Source: Allomuricauda sp.
GTDB lineage: Bacteria; Bacteroidota; Bacteroidia; Flavobacteriales; Flavobacteriaceae
Reading direction: 5' to 3'
Length of the DNA stretch: 64,000 bases
Assembly: GCA_030148335.1 (NCBI GenBank)
Contig: JASBTQ010000007.1
Coordinates: 1-64,000, forward strand
Below the pieces are notes generated by a model that worked only from the letters and a program-made list of their open reading frames with translations, was not told the DNA's origin and made no database searches. The first letter of the stretch is position 1. Every line of letters starts with the position of its first letter. Below are positions 48,567 to 58,698 of this stretch, piece after piece. The translations under genes and the position numbers were made by a program.

Positions 48567-49523
48567 TTACCCAGCCAACATTTCCTGGCTTTTCTTCAGG
48601 ATGTCGGCTACCCTCTTTTTCAGCGCATCGGGTTCCACGATCGTGGCATAGTCCCCGAACATGAGGAACCATCTGGCAAAGCCATTTTCCATATCGGTGG
48701 TCATAAAGGTCATTTCCATCTGTCCGCCCACAGGTTTTTCCGAAACAAAGCCATAATGCTTTCTGCCTCCCCGAATGTACTTGGCCACGGATTTGTCCAC
48801 CAAGATCTTCACCTTGGTCTTTTCCACCTCTTCCCTTTTTTCACGGTGTTCGTCCATGGTCCCGTGCTCCAGCATAAAATCCATGGAGGTCCTGGCGATG
48901 TGGTGTATCCTGTCCGTCCGAAAATGTCTGTAGTCCATCCGCAGGTGGCAATAACCCAAAATGTACCAAAACCCGTTTTCATTGAAAAGGCCCACGGGCT
49001 CTATCCTACGTTCCGATGGGTTTTCTTCCCGAAGCGATTCGTACTTTAAAAAGACCTGTTTACGCTCGGCAATGCTCTCGAACAGGATTTCAAGGGCGTT
49101 GGGCACCTCTTCGTTGAACAGCACTTGGCCCGGCACGATGGATACCTGCGACTCCAAGGCTTCCACCCAATCCTTTTCCTTGCCCCGAAGCACCGATTTC
49201 AATTTGTACATGGCCGACTCGTAGTAGGCCCCAAGGGACTTATCGGTGAACTTTTGCATGAGTTTTTCCGCCGCCACAAAACTTCCGGCCTCTTCCCGGG
49301 TGAACATCACCGGGGGCAGACGATACCCTTCCATAATGGAGTAGCCCACGCCCGCCTCACTGACTATGGGCACACCGGATGCCTCCAAGGTCCTGATGTC
49401 CCTATATACGGTACGAAGGCTCACATCGAAGCGGTCTGCCAGTTCCTGTGCCTTCACAATCCGTTTGGATTGTAGCTGTATCAAAATGGCGACTATCCTA
49501 TCAAAGCGTTTGGCGGTGTCCAT
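48567..49523 (-). CDS. YafY-type HTH/WYL-domain transcriptional regulator
   Basis: N-term DRIVAILIQLQSKRIVKAQELADRFDVSLRTVYRDIRTLEASGVPI; WYL-type EPVGLFNENGFWYILGYCHLRMDYRHFRTDRI. Confidence 0.92.
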   Translation of the reverse strand: MDTAKRFDRIVAILIQLQSKRIVKAQELADRFDVSLRTVYRDIRTLEASGVPIVSEAGVGYSIMEGYRLPPVMFTREEAGSFVAAEKLMQKFTDKSLGAYYESAMYKLKSVLRGKEKDWVEALESQVSIVPGQVLFNEEVPNALEILFESIAERKQVFLKYESLREENPSERRIEPVGLFNENGFWYILGYCHLRMDYRHFRTDRIHHIARTSMDFMLEHGTMDEHREKREEVEKTKVKILVDKSVAKYIRGGRKHYGFVSEKPVGGQMEMTFMTTDMENGFARWFLMFGDYATIVEPDALKKRVADILKKSQEMLAG

Positions 49524-49626
49524 TCCCATAATTGCGTGAGCTATCTCCCAAAGATAGGATTTCAATCCAAGGACCTGCGTTCTTTTCTTTCCCATCTTGA
49601 TTCATTTATAACATTATTATCCTTGG

Positions 49627-49734
49627 CAAAGCTAGGCCCGCAGGGTGACAACAGCTTGTCAAGAACTTTTTTTCGGTCTATTTTTTTTCTACTGACAAAG
49701 GGCTGTCACACCCCCCTTCTAATTTTGGTTTCAG
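49627..49734. promoter_or_regulatory. Divergent promoter region with two TGACA-N6-TGTCA palindromes
   Basis: 49646-49661 and 49693-49708, each 11 bp from an outward TAnnTTTG box (49627-49634 minus; 49720-49727 plus). Confidence 0.7.
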
Positions 49735-49761
49735 AAATCATAAACCTTTAAATAAAACGTC

Positions 49762-50256
49762 ATGGAAAACACCGTAAAAAATCAAACTGAAGCACAAGTC
49801 ATTTCCCCTGCCCAACTTTTGGAGCACTACCAAGGCCACCGCGGTCTTACCCGAAGGGTTATCGAAGCCTTTCCAGAGAAGGAATTCTTCAACTACAACA
49901 TTGGGGGAATGCGCACCTTTGCCGAAATGACCATGGAGCTTTTGGGGATAGCCGTTCCTGGGCTGAAGGAAATCGTGACCCGCGAAACCACAGAACTGCA
50001 AGAGCATTTTGAGCACGGGAACCAAAAGGCCAAGATCTTGGAAAGATGGGACCAGGACACGGAAGAGATCAACAAGCTCTGGGGGCAGATCGAATTGGAG
50101 CGCTTCCAAGACCATATAAAACTCTTTGGCCAGTATGAAGGCACCGTGCAATCCTCCATTTTCTATTTTATGGACAATGAAATCCACCACCGGGGGCAGG
50201 GTTATGTCTATCTGAGGGCATTGGGCGTTGAACCTCCGTTTTTCTACGAGCGCTAA
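49762..50256 (+). CDS. DinB family protein
   Basis: LLEHYQGHRGLTRRVIEAFPEKEFF...FMDNEIHHRGQGYVYLRALG, typical DinB His motif. Confidence 0.9.
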   Translation: MENTVKNQTEAQVISPAQLLEHYQGHRGLTRRVIEAFPEKEFFNYNIGGMRTFAEMTMELLGIAVPGLKEIVTRETTELQEHFEHGNQKAKILERWDQDTEEINKLWGQIELERFQDHIKLFGQYEGTVQSSIFYFMDNEIHHRGQGYVYLRALGVEPPFFYER

Positions 50257-50264
50257 AAACGAAT

Positions 50265-50486
50265 GTGATGAAGACCGTTTTGGTATTTAGGACTTCAGTA
50301 TTGGGCAAGGGCCACATTAGGACACTTAGACCCTTATTGAACCAAGTGATCGACAGGAACGGGTATTGGAATTTTGACCTGGAGGATTGTGATAACATTC
50401 TCCGGGTCGAAACCCAAAACGTACAGCCACACACTATTTCAACTTTATTGAAAAAAAATGGATTTAGTTGCGAAGAACTCCATTGA
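50265..50486 (+). CDS. Small conserved-type protein (HMA-fold-like, no CxxC)
   Basis: 73 aa immediately downstream of dinB; VLGKGHIRTLRPLLNQVIDRNGYWNFDLEDCDNILRVET. Confidence 0.6.
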   Translation: MMKTVLVFRTSVLGKGHIRTLRPLLNQVIDRNGYWNFDLEDCDNILRVETQNVQPHTISTLLKKNGFSCEELH

Positions 50487-50599
50487 AATTGTTTCCCGAA
50501 AAACGACCGATGATAAAGAAATCGGGCATGATCTTCGATCAAAGGATGTTGATCGGGTGTTCCGATTTTGGACCATTCGGCCCCCTAAACAGCATAAGC

Positions 50600-50636
50600 C
50601 GGCATCCTGATCTTTTGGATCAGATGCCCGCTTTTT
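50600..50636. terminator. Terminator between convergent genes, overlapping the 50620 stop
   Basis: gcatcctgatc-ttttg-gatcagatgc stem followed by ctttttgttt. Confidence 0.75.
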
Positions 50637-53634
50637 GTTTCAGTTCATTGAATTGGGAATATAGTTCCTGATAACGTTCCTTTTCTTCTTCTCCCGGCTT
50701 TTTGTCACTTCCTCCCAAAATGTTGTTCAGATACGATATTTGGGCCACCATCATCTGCTGGGGATAGGCTCCTTCCTCATTTTTCAGTTGTTGTAACAAT
50801 TTTTTGAGTTCCTCCAATTGAGTTTCGCCGGTCTTGTCCTTTTCCAGTTTTTTGATCTTTTCCTCCGCATCGTCCTGCAATTTTCGTGCATCGGACAATA
50901 GGTCCATCACTTTTTGTTGTAAAGCCAGTTGCTCCTTCATGTCGGATAGGGAAACATTCTCTTCCTCCAATTTGGGATCGATAAGCACCTCAAAAGATTT
51001 CTCGTACGATTGACCATCAACCGTAAGTTTGGCGGTGTAGGTGCCGGGAAGCGCCAGGGGGCCGCCCTTATAGCGTCTTCCCTTGCGCTTGTCCCAAGGC
51101 CCTTTTTGACGAAGGTCCCATTGGAACCGGTTTATGCCTTTTTTGGTTTCCAACTTGCTGTCCAAATAGACAAAAGTCATGCTAAGGCCCATGTCCTCCA
51201 CTTTCTCTTCCGTGGATTCCAGTTGGGTGGAGTCGCTTACAATAGTCGCCACTTCTTTGCCCTGTGCATCCAAAATCTGAAGGCTGACCCCTTCTTTAAC
51301 TTCTTTGGGCAAATAATAATCAATGATGACGCTCGTGGAGGGATAATTTGGAAAATCCCCACCTCCCCAAGGCGTTCTGTACCGAATGGTGTTGTCCGGT
51401 TTGAACAGAACGGGCTCATCTTTCAATTGATCCATATTTTTGTCCTGAAGGGCCGTGATGTTGTCCAATATCCAAAAACCGCGTCCCATGGTGCTCAGGA
51501 TCATATCGCCCCGAAAAAGAATGATGTCCGTGATGGGCGTCACGGGAAGGTTCTGTTGGAATTCCTTCCAGGTTTTCCCATCATCAAAGGAAATGAACAT
51601 CCCAAATTCCGTTCCTGCATACAATAATCCTTCACGAACGAGGTCTTCCCGTAGCACACGGGCGGTGTAATCCAAAGGTATGCCATTGGAGTCGGTACTG
51701 ATGAGTTCCCAGCTTTCCCCGTAATTCTCCGTTTTGTAGAAGTAGGGCTTCGGGTCTCCCAACAAATGTCGATCTACCGCCACATAGGCCTTTGCCGGAT
51801 GGAACTGGGAAGGCTCCACGGACTCCACCCTTCCTCCTTTGGGCAATTTCTTCGGGGTTACGTTTTCCCAAGTCTTGCCACCATCTTTAGTCACGGAAAT
51901 GACCCCATCGTTGGAACCGGTCCAGATGACTCCCTGGCTGATCTTGGATTCCCTGATGGAGTACAATGTGCTATAATATTCCTCTCCGGTGATATCGCGG
52001 GTAATGGGATTTCCCGAAATGACCTGTTTGTCCGGCTCGTTCGCTGTCAGATCTGGGGAAATGGTCTCCCACTGCTGTCCGCCGTTGTTCGTTTTGTGCA
52101 GGTATTGCGACCCCATATACACCACTTCGGGATTGAAGGGCGAAACATGGATGGGGGCCACCCGCTGGAAGCGATATTTCAAATCCTTTGGATTGTGTCC
52201 ATAGATATTGGACGCCCCAATGGAATACTCCCTGTCCATTCCCGTTTTCTTGCTGTACACACTGAAACGTCCCTTACAGTTGTTGTACACGATGTAATGG
52301 TTGCCGGGCATGGGAATAACCGGTCCCGTTTCGCAGCCCCCTACGTCCATCATCATCTGGGCTCCCTGCGTACCAGTGGCAGTCGGAGCCCTACTCGGGA
52401 TGGCCAAAGTGGTATTGTCCTGCTGTGCTCCGTACACCCAATAGGGATATTGATCGTCCACAGCAACTTGATAGATCTCGGCCGTGGGCTGGTTGAACTG
52501 GGTGGACCAGGTCTTGCCGCCATTGTGGGACACATTTGCCCCGCCATCATTACACTGGATCAGCAAATCTGGATTGTTAGGGTTAAGCCAGATATCGTGA
52601 TTATCACCATGCGGTACACTCATCCGATTCCAGGTCTTACCGCCATCCGTTGATTTCACCAACGGATTAGCATTGGAATAAATGATATCTGGATTGGTGG
52701 GGTCCAGTTCGATGTTGGTGTAGTAAAACGGTCTGTTCACCAAATCCTCATTGTCCGAAACGTGGGTGAACGATTTGCCTTGATCCACGGATTTGTAGAG
52801 CCCCCTATCCTCTCCCGGGGCTTCAATGACGGCATAGAGTATACGTGAATCGACTGGAGAAACCGCGAGATCGATTTTGCCAATGAGTCCTTTGGGCAAT
52901 CCTTTTTCCAGTTTTATCCAGTCTTTGCCCCCATTGATGGACTTGTAGATGCCCCCTTCACTGTTCTCTCCCCCAGAATCGATGGTCCATGGGGTACGAC
53001 GGGCCTTCCATGCCGCGGCATAGATCACGTTGGGGTTTCCGGGAAGCAGCTCCAGATCGGCAAAACCTACCTCATCAGACACGAAAAATACCTTTTCCCA
53101 ATGCTGTCCCCCATCCGTCGTTTTGAACATACCACGCTCACTGTTCGGTTTGAATGCATTGCCAATGGCCGCTACCCATACCGTATTATGGTCCGTAGGG
53201 TCTATTTCCACAGCACCGATCTGTCCCACATTTTCCAGTCCGATATGCTCCCAGGTTTCTCCTGCATCGATGGACTTATACATTCCTTTTCCTTCGATTA
53301 TATTACTGCGGATACCGTCCGACCCTGTTCCCACATACACGATGTTGGGATCGTTGACTGCCACTTCGATGGCCCCGATGGACGGTGTCTTGAAATAGCC
53401 ATCGGAAACATTGTTCCAAGTGGTGCCATAATCGTCCGTTTTCCAGACACCACCACCAGTAGCTCCCAAATAGAAGGTTCCGGGCAACATGGGGGTTCCC
53501 GTGACCGTGGTCACCCGACCTCCGCGTGACGGTCCAATGGTGCGGTATTCGAATGCCTTGAAGTCTTGCGCGACCAAAGCGCAGGTAACAAAAAATGATA
53601 GTGTAAAGTAAAAAGAGCGTAGTTGTAATCCCAT
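50620..53634 (-). CDS. VPS10/sortilin-like BNR-repeat protein, secreted
   Basis: Repeated (T)DGG(K/Q)TW(E/N) Asp-box motifs; signal peptide; C-terminal coiled coil. Confidence 0.9.
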   Translation of the reverse strand: MGLQLRSFYFTLSFFVTCALVAQDFKAFEYRTIGPSRGGRVTTVTGTPMLPGTFYLGATGGGVWKTDDYGTTWNNVSDGYFKTPSIGAIEVAVNDPNIVYVGTGSDGIRSNIIEGKGMYKSIDAGETWEHIGLENVGQIGAVEIDPTDHNTVWVAAIGNAFKPNSERGMFKTTDGGQHWEKVFFVSDEVGFADLELLPGNPNVIYAAAWKARRTPWTIDSGGENSEGGIYKSINGGKDWIKLEKGLPKGLIGKIDLAVSPVDSRILYAVIEAPGEDRGLYKSVDQGKSFTHVSDNEDLVNRPFYYTNIELDPTNPDIIYSNANPLVKSTDGGKTWNRMSVPHGDNHDIWLNPNNPDLLIQCNDGGANVSHNGGKTWSTQFNQPTAEIYQVAVDDQYPYWVYGAQQDNTTLAIPSRAPTATGTQGAQMMMDVGGCETGPVIPMPGNHYIVYNNCKGRFSVYSKKTGMDREYSIGASNIYGHNPKDLKYRFQRVAPIHVSPFNPEVVYMGSQYLHKTNNGGQQWETISPDLTANEPDKQVISGNPITRDITGEEYYSTLYSIRESKISQGVIWTGSNDGVISVTKDGGKTWENVTPKKLPKGGRVESVEPSQFHPAKAYVAVDRHLLGDPKPYFYKTENYGESWELISTDSNGIPLDYTARVLREDLVREGLLYAGTEFGMFISFDDGKTWKEFQQNLPVTPITDIILFRGDMILSTMGRGFWILDNITALQDKNMDQLKDEPVLFKPDNTIRYRTPWGGGDFPNYPSTSVIIDYYLPKEVKEGVSLQILDAQGKEVATIVSDSTQLESTEEKVEDMGLSMTFVYLDSKLETKKGINRFQWDLRQKGPWDKRKGRRYKGGPLALPGTYTAKLTVDGQSYEKSFEVLIDPKLEEENVSLSDMKEQLALQQKVMDLLSDARKLQDDAEEKIKKLEKDKTGETQLEELKKLLQQLKNEEGAYPQQMMVAQISYLNNILGGSDKKPGEEEKERYQELYSQFNELKQKAGI

Positions 53635-53837
53635 GGGTCAGTTAAAGTTGTTCGATTCTGACCAAATCTAATAAATACAATGGAATAAGTCATCCTAAGG
53701 ACACAATCATTCTGCTTTGCCGCTTCCAAGAGGCACAAAACGGTTGATTTTTCAGAACCAATCTGTCCAATGGATGAAATCAAACATACCTATCATCTGA
53801 TGCCATAACAATTATCCACGTTCCTCCGACACCATGT

Positions 53838-54464
53838 TCAATAGGATAGCCCCGGAGTCCGATGAAGATACTGGTCGGTTTTTAGCTGTGATAGAACAAA
53901 CATGGCTATGTCCGCTTTTGAGATTTTCAACTTTATCGATCTATCGTCCGCTGAAAAACCATGTTTGAACTGCCCTGTGGCATCCCCATCCGTAAAGGCA
54001 CCGGGACGCACTATGGTCCAGTCAAGGCCACTTTCCATCACATATTTCTCCTGGGCCTGATGATCTTGGTAAGCATCCTTCAAAAGAAAACCGAACATGA
54101 GGTATTTCCAAAAGAAGTCCAAATTGCCCCTACTATCACCAGCACCCAACGTACTCTGTACAATAAGCCGCTTGACCCCTGTCTTTTTCATGGCCTGGAT
54201 AATATGAAAAGTGCCTTCCGATCTTATGTTTCCCTTTCTTCCAGCTCCCAAGGCACATATAACGGCGTCTTGCCCATCAATGGCGTCCTCCACCACTCTA
54301 TCATCAAGGACATCACCTTCACAGATCTTGAGATTTTTATGCCCGACTTCGTTCAATTTAGCTTTGTCCCTGGTAAATGCGGTGATGGTGTGTCCCAACG
54401 CCAGACCCTGATGCACGAGATGCTGACCCACATTGCCAGTGGCCCCAAAAATGACAACTTTCAT
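53838..54464 (-). CDS. NAD(P)H-binding / SDR-type protein
   Basis: KVVIFGATGNVGQHLVHQGL, AVICALGAGRKG. Confidence 0.9.
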   Translation of the reverse strand: MKVVIFGATGNVGQHLVHQGLALGHTITAFTRDKAKLNEVGHKNLKICEGDVLDDRVVEDAIDGQDAVICALGAGRKGNIRSEGTFHIIQAMKKTGVKRLIVQSTLGAGDSRGNLDFFWKYLMFGFLLKDAYQDHQAQEKYVMESGLDWTIVRPGAFTDGDATGQFKHGFSADDRSIKLKISKADIAMFVLSQLKTDQYLHRTPGLSY

Positions 54465-54613
54465 GATTCGTTTGTGATTTGATTTCTTGATTTGATGAAT
54501 AAACTCTACGTGCTGTCAAAGCTAGATTTTGGCAGTTTGAAATAATAGAAGAAAAGCGACAGCTTCGTATTATTTGTATTTGGGACTTACACTTTTCAAC
54601 TACCCAGCCATAC

Positions 54614-54967
54614 CTATAGAATCTCTACCTCTTGAGGAATGTTCAGCATCAGTTCGCACCCGTTCTCCGAAGTCACCCCATGTTTGTAGTCCTTTGGGGT
54701 GTAGAGGTAATCGCCCGCTTCCAAAAAGGCCTCGTTGACCCTGCAACTCCCTTTCATCACAAACAGTTCTTCCCCTCCGGGGTGGTTGTGGTACGGATAG
54801 GAGGCTCCTGGTTCGAATTTCAACAAAATGGACGGGGAGCGGTGGGTGGCCTCATCAAAGCGTAGCGATTTCACCCATACACCTTCATAGTGCTTCCCGT
54901 TTTCAATAAGGGGTTGCCACTCCATTTTGTGACTGTTCACGATGTAATCGAAAATGTCTGTACTCAT
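54614..54967 (-). CDS. Cupin domain protein
   Basis: PGASYPYHNHPGGEELFVMKGSCRV...GDYLYTPKDYKHG. Confidence 0.88.
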   Translation of the reverse strand: MSTDIFDYIVNSHKMEWQPLIENGKHYEGVWVKSLRFDEATHRSPSILLKFEPGASYPYHNHPGGEELFVMKGSCRVNEAFLEAGDYLYTPKDYKHGVTSENGCELMLNIPQEVEIL

Positions 54968-55065
54968 AATTCTGATCTTTAATTTATTATGGTACAAATG
55001 TATGGGGCGGTGCTACCCCAAAGAATAGAAGATCTTGGGAAAAGGATGTAAGATTTCATCCCACA

Positions 55066-55932
55066 TCAATCCTCTTCCGGAAAAAGGAGTTTTTTGGCAT
55101 TCCCATACCGTATTTTCTGTTTTTCTTCAGGGGTCAGGTCCAATCGGTCCAAAGCATCGGTGGCTTGCTTCAGGGTAAACTGTGGAAAATCAGAACCCAA
55201 CAAAATATTGTCCATGCCCACATTGCGCATGGTCCAGACAAACTCCTCTTCCAAAGGAGAACCGGCCATAAGAACCAAAGTGGCCGAAATGTCAAAATAA
55301 ATGTTGTTCCCCAACAACCCTTCCGCAGTCCTAGCCAAGGGAAGTATGTTCCAGAACCGAAAGTCCATCCCACCCATATGCGCAAAAATGAAATTGGTCT
55401 TAGGGCATCGCAAGGCCAAATCGAACAGTTTTTGGCAATCGCCGGGTACAATGCTGGCATTGTCCATCAAAATGGCAACTCCCAGTTCCCCTGCTTTTTT
55501 GCACAATGCAGTGACTCTCTCATCGGTAACATCAAAATCCATACTGTTCTTGTGCGGATGCAGTTTGATGACCTTCACCCCAAGTCCTGCAATGCGTTCC
55601 AGTTCGGCCATGGCTGCTTCACCGTCAAAAGGATGCACCGAGCAAATGGGCAAAAGGGGATATTCTTTGGAAAGCGCGATGAGCTCGTCGTTCTTGCGTT
55701 TTGTTTCTTCCAGTTTTCCCTGCATTGCCATGTGGATGCCCCCAAATTTTGTGATGGTACCCCCAGAGGATTCCACTTCTTCCAAATAAGTTTTAACAGA
55801 TGTTTCGCCTTCCCAAATATGGACATGGCCATCAAAAATGGGCTCTTGGGACAGTAAGGGGATGGAAATGAGCATAAAGGCAGATGCTGCGATATACCTT
55901 ATCATTTTAGATTTTGTGCTGATTGATTCCAT
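55066..55932 (-). CDS. Amidohydrolase family protein
   Basis: PIFDGHVHIWEG, VIKLHPHKNSMDF, FIFAHMGG, NILLGSDFP. Confidence 0.88.
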   Translation of the reverse strand: MESISTKSKMIRYIAASAFMLISIPLLSQEPIFDGHVHIWEGETSVKTYLEEVESSGGTITKFGGIHMAMQGKLEETKRKNDELIALSKEYPLLPICSVHPFDGEAAMAELERIAGLGVKVIKLHPHKNSMDFDVTDERVTALCKKAGELGVAILMDNASIVPGDCQKLFDLALRCPKTNFIFAHMGGMDFRFWNILPLARTAEGLLGNNIYFDISATLVLMAGSPLEEEFVWTMRNVGMDNILLGSDFPQFTLKQATDALDRLDLTPEEKQKIRYGNAKKLLFPEED

Positions 55933-55943
55933 TTGTATTTTGT

Positions 55944-56738
55944 TTAAATGAGGGCATATCGTGTTTGATAGGCTTTGGGGGATTGCCCAGTGTGTTTCTT
56001 GAAAAAGTTGGAAAAATAGAACGGGTCTGAAAATCCCAATTGGAAGGCCACTTCCTTGACGATCAGTTTCTCATAGGTCAACAATCGCTTAGCTTCGGAA
56101 ACGAGGAGCCCATAAATGACATTTTGGGCCGTCTTGCCCGTATGCAGTTTGGCCAGTTCGTTCAACTTGGCCTCCGTAGTGTCCAATAGTTCCGCAAAGC
56201 GTGCCACAGGATGGTTCAGCTCAAAGTTGGAACGCACCGATTCCAAAAACTTCAGAAATAGGGCGTCCGGTTTCCAAATTTCATCTCCCCTCGCAATCTT
56301 GCTCCGATTGATCTCCACCAAGATCAATTCAATCCTCGAATGGATGGAGATCAAGTGCTGATAGGGCTCATCTTTCAACTCTGTCCCAATGGTGTCCAAT
56401 TGATCCGCCACCAATTTAGGATCGCTCACGGGAATGACCTCGTTCATTGCAAAATGACAGAACAGTCCGTTTTGGAAGATAAGTTCGATATCACTGTCCG
56501 TTTTGCAGAAAAAATCAAGGGTAAACTCCAAAATATGGCCCTCCGCGCCATCAAACTGCTTAACGTAATGGACTTGGCCCGAAGTGATGGTCAGCACCGA
56601 TCTGGGTAGCAACACCAGTTCTTTTTCATCCACTACCACCTGTAACTGTCCTGATGAACAATAAATCAGTACATATTTCATCAACCGTCTGGGAACGTCA
56701 ATGTCCTTATTTTGTTCAAAAGTTTGTAGGCTTACCAC
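55944..56738 (-). CDS. AraC family transcriptional regulator
   Basis: C-terminal KEVAFQLGFSDPFYFSNFFKKHTGQSPKAYQTRYA. Confidence 0.92.
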   Translation of the reverse strand: MVSLQTFEQNKDIDVPRRLMKYVLIYCSSGQLQVVVDEKELVLLPRSVLTITSGQVHYVKQFDGAEGHILEFTLDFFCKTDSDIELIFQNGLFCHFAMNEVIPVSDPKLVADQLDTIGTELKDEPYQHLISIHSRIELILVEINRSKIARGDEIWKPDALFLKFLESVRSNFELNHPVARFAELLDTTEAKLNELAKLHTGKTAQNVIYGLLVSEAKRLLTYEKLIVKEVAFQLGFSDPFYFSNFFKKHTGQSPKAYQTRYALI

Positions 56739-56948
56739 GTCAATTCAAGTTTTCCATAAATTTACGCCATTTGATCGATAGCTTTTCGGGATAGCTCCAA
56801 AACAAAATTGGGCACGCACATGAACCTCTGCCATTTGCGCCATTGGGAAACAAATAGGACCAAATTGAATATTCCGATTGGGCTTCTATCACATGGTACC
56901 GTATTTCTTTGATTTTGAATTTCGGCTCCATAAAAAAAAGTCTCAAAA

Positions 56949-57365
56949 TCAGCCTTTGTAATTTTCTGCATATAATTTAAAGCTTTCCAGCACGGACCGG
57001 CAAAACTCCTGCTGAAGATCAATGGGGTCATTGTGCTGTGGATCAAAGGTTTCGATGATCTCTACCATTTTGCCCAATGATCTAAAAGCTATCTCTGTGC
57101 TTCTACCATCATCCAATGATTGGGACAGCAACTCATAGGGCAACACTTTTCGGTAAGTTCCCTTATGATCGAAGGAAAGTTCGCCGTCCAAGGATTCCAT
57201 CCTAAAATTGAAGGTCCCTTTGTTTCGCACATCGTTCTCGACATGGGTTGTGTGCCATCCATCAATTGTATTGTTCCACTGCTTGATGTGTTTGGGATCC
57301 GTCCAAAGGTCCCATACCATTACAAGTGGCACCTTTACTTGGATTGTAATCTGTATCTTTTCCAT
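56949..57365 (-). CDS. SRPBCC (AHSA1-like) family protein
   Basis: ITIQVKVPLVMVWDLWTDPKHIKQWN...FDPQHNDPIDLQQEFCRSVLESF. Start taken at MEKIQI. Confidence 0.85.
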   Translation of the reverse strand: MEKIQITIQVKVPLVMVWDLWTDPKHIKQWNNTIDGWHTTHVENDVRNKGTFNFRMESLDGELSFDHKGTYRKVLPYELLSQSLDDGRSTEIAFRSLGKMVEIIETFDPQHNDPIDLQQEFCRSVLESFKLYAENYKG

Positions 57366-57530
57366 GGTCGTTAAAACTTTATGGGACAAAGTTGGCAAGG
57401 ATTTGGGAAACCAAGAGGGTGCAAAAACGGATGTTAAGCGGGGTAGTTCCGCCAAATTCGATTTCCGATAGATGTGAGTGGGCCAAATAATTTTCCATTG
57501 ACCTTATCCTGCCCAATACCAATAGGCCCA

Positions 57531-58520
57531 TTATCGATTTTGATCTACCATTTCATTGTTGTAACGGACCTTATAGTCCAAAGGGGTCAATCCGGTAACT
57601 TTTCTGAACACTTCCCGAAATGCCTTTTCGTCCGAGTACCCTACTTCGTACATCACTTCATTGATGGCTTTACGTGTGGTTTCGAACTCTTTTTTGGCCA
57701 TCTCCATTTTCACCCTCTGTATGTAGTTCAGAGGGGTGTTCCCCGTAGCTTTGATGAATCTCCTATCGAACTGTCTCCTAGTGACCGGAAATTTTTCGGA
57801 TAGGGACGAAATGGAAATTTTTTCCCTCACGTTGTCTTCAATGTAGGCCTGGGCCTGCTTTACCAGTTCGTCACCGTGCATCTTTTGGCCTTTGAAAATA
57901 ATAAACGGGGACTGGCTCTGTCGATCCATTTCGATTTGGAACACTTTGGAGCAGAAAATTGCCGTCTCACGATCATAGTACTTCTCCACCAAGTAGATCA
58001 TCAAGTTCAAAAAGGAATAAGCTCCCCCATTGGTATAGATCCCATCCTCATCGGTGATCAGCTTATCTGGCCGTATGTTGACTCCGGGAAACCTTTTCTT
58101 TAAGTTTGTCGATGCCGCCCAATGCGTGGAACAGGTCTTTCCATTCAACAGACCGGCCGCTGCCAAAAGAAATGCCCCTGTGCAGATGCTCGCTATTTCC
58201 GAACCCTTCATATACTGTTCCCTGAGCCAATGGATAAGGTTTTGGTTGTCTTCCAAGGCCTTTTCATGATTATGGTTGAGCGATGGAACAATGATAAGGT
58301 CGGTCTTTGTCATTGTTGATATACTAGCGCCGGGCCTGGCACAGAACAATCCATCATAGAAATCCACCTCTTTGGAGGTCCCCACCAAACTGATATGGAA
58401 CACTTTCTTCTTGCCTCTCCCCTCCCAATGGCCATTTGCCCTGGAGAAAATTTTATAGGGACCTACTATACTGCTAAGATTGTTCTCGCCCTCGGGCACC
58501 AATATGGCCAACTGTTTCAT
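57531..58520 (-). CDS. GlxA family regulator (DJ-1/PfpI plus AraC HTH)
   Basis: IASICTGAFLLAAAGLLNGKTCSTHW; HTH ISSLSEKFPVTRRQFDRRFIKATGNTPLNYIQRVKM. Confidence 0.93.
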   Translation of the reverse strand: MKQLAILVPEGENNLSSIVGPYKIFSRANGHWEGRGKKKVFHISLVGTSKEVDFYDGLFCARPGASISTMTKTDLIIVPSLNHNHEKALEDNQNLIHWLREQYMKGSEIASICTGAFLLAAAGLLNGKTCSTHWAASTNLKKRFPGVNIRPDKLITDEDGIYTNGGAYSFLNLMIYLVEKYYDRETAIFCSKVFQIEMDRQSQSPFIIFKGQKMHGDELVKQAQAYIEDNVREKISISSLSEKFPVTRRQFDRRFIKATGNTPLNYIQRVKMEMAKKEFETTRKAINEVMYEVGYSDEKAFREVFRKVTGLTPLDYKVRYNNEMVDQNR

Positions 58521-58698
58521 TTTGTCTTTTCGTAAAGATATTATGATCCCATGTCCAAATCAACCTGTCACAAAGTCTATATTACAACCTTCCCCCCTTG
58601 TTTATGGATATTACTTTTGAGTTCAAGGATGGTTCGGGAGAAAAGAACCATCAAATTGATATAACAACGAACAGATTTTTAACCAAAACAAGCAAAAA

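Noticed and set aside
58566-58572. TGTCACA as an ECF41 -35 element upstream of the SRPBCC gene
   Set aside because: No CGTC-like -10 at the right distance; single 7-mer match is weak.
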